Source: Lachnospiraceae bacterium UBA7199
GTDB taxonomy: Bacteria; Bacillota; Clostridia; Lachnospirales; Lachnospiraceae
Length of the DNA: 41,515 nucleotides
NCBI GenBank assembly: GCA_002490775.1
Contig: DKUR01000014.1
Span: 1-41,515, forward strand
Direction of reading: 5' to 3'
Each line of letters begins with the position of its first letter. Position 1 is the stretch's first letter. This document shows, in pieces, positions 41,446-41,515 of this stretch. Made by a program: the position numbers and the translations under genes. Below the pieces are notes generated by a model. The model was not told the DNA's origin. It saw nothing but the letters and a program-made list of their open reading frames with translations, and made no database searches.

Positions 41446-41515
41446 TTATTTATTCTGAATAGCCGCCTGTGCCGCTGTTAGATTCTGATGACTTTTACCC
41501 CACCTGTGAGGAATT
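41446..41515 (-). CDS. 3' end of a leftward gene cut by the window edge
   Basis: The last 22 codons of a frame (ending AQAAIQNK then TAA at 41448-41446) are open to the edge. A good terminator lies just downstream, which supports a real gene end. Too little is present to name the product. Confidence 0.55.
   Translation of the reverse strand, partial: IPHRWGKSHQNLTAAQAAIQNK

Overview
The window looks like a gut Lachnospiraceae chromosome of the Blautia / Mediterraneibacter kind. The grounds are AT-leaning Firmicute genes with strong AGGAGG ribosome sites and sigma-A promoters, a CD1871A-type small CXXC protein, and above all a fucose-linked glycyl-radical bacterial microcompartment (GRM5-type BMC) locus. 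No tRNA, rRNA, insertion sequence, CRISPR array or phage gene was seen. The species cannot be fixed from the sequence alone.

Left part (1-11.9 kb) is a string of small stand-alone modules: an XRE-methyltransferase fusion; a leftward set of tlpA-like lipoprotein, 50-aa CXXC protein, 4Fe-4S membrane protein and GH25 lysozyme; an XRE/ABC-2 exporter operon; a small acidic protein behind a yybP-ykoY (Mn2+) riboswitch; a TetR regulator with two palindromic operators and a membrane protein; and a MATE exporter driven from a classic 19-bp-spacer MerR promoter by a divergent merR gene.

Middle part (11.9-25.0 kb, all leftward) is a BMC operon. From its promoter at about 25.1 kb the order is: PduU/EutS shell protein, EutP/PduV GTPase, fuculose-1-phosphate aldolase with a C-terminal encapsulation helix, PduO-C/GlcG-like protein, PduP aldehyde dehydrogenase, zinc alcohol dehydrogenase, four BMC-H shell proteins, PduL, EutN vertex protein, PduS, PduT, a DeoR regulator, the B12-independent propanediol dehydratase (Cys438, Glu440, Gly817) and its radical-SAM activase. 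The operon's best terminator lies inside the coding sequence of the convergent merR gene. A PHP phosphatase is divergent from the operon across a promoter region with helically phased T-tracts.

Right part (26.2-36.4 kb, leftward) is the L-fucose uptake and entry operon: fucI, a ribose-type ABC transporter with two different permeases, binding lipoprotein, fucU, an unknown 145-aa protein, a RhaB-family kinase, then a ParA/MinD-type ATPase and an 87-aa protein made of three 12-residue Lys/Glu/Pro repeats. An AraC regulator is divergent from fucI. Together the two operons turn L-fucose into DHAP plus lactaldehyde, then 1,2-propanediol, propionaldehyde, propanol and propionyl-phosphate inside a shell. 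The ParA plus repeat-protein pair is the most interesting unexplained part: it is a good candidate for a system that spaces the microcompartments in the cell.

Far right (37.5-41.5 kb): a small lipoprotein, an alcohol dehydrogenase plus aldo/keto reductase pair with its own AraC regulator, and the 3' end of a leftward gene cut by the window edge.
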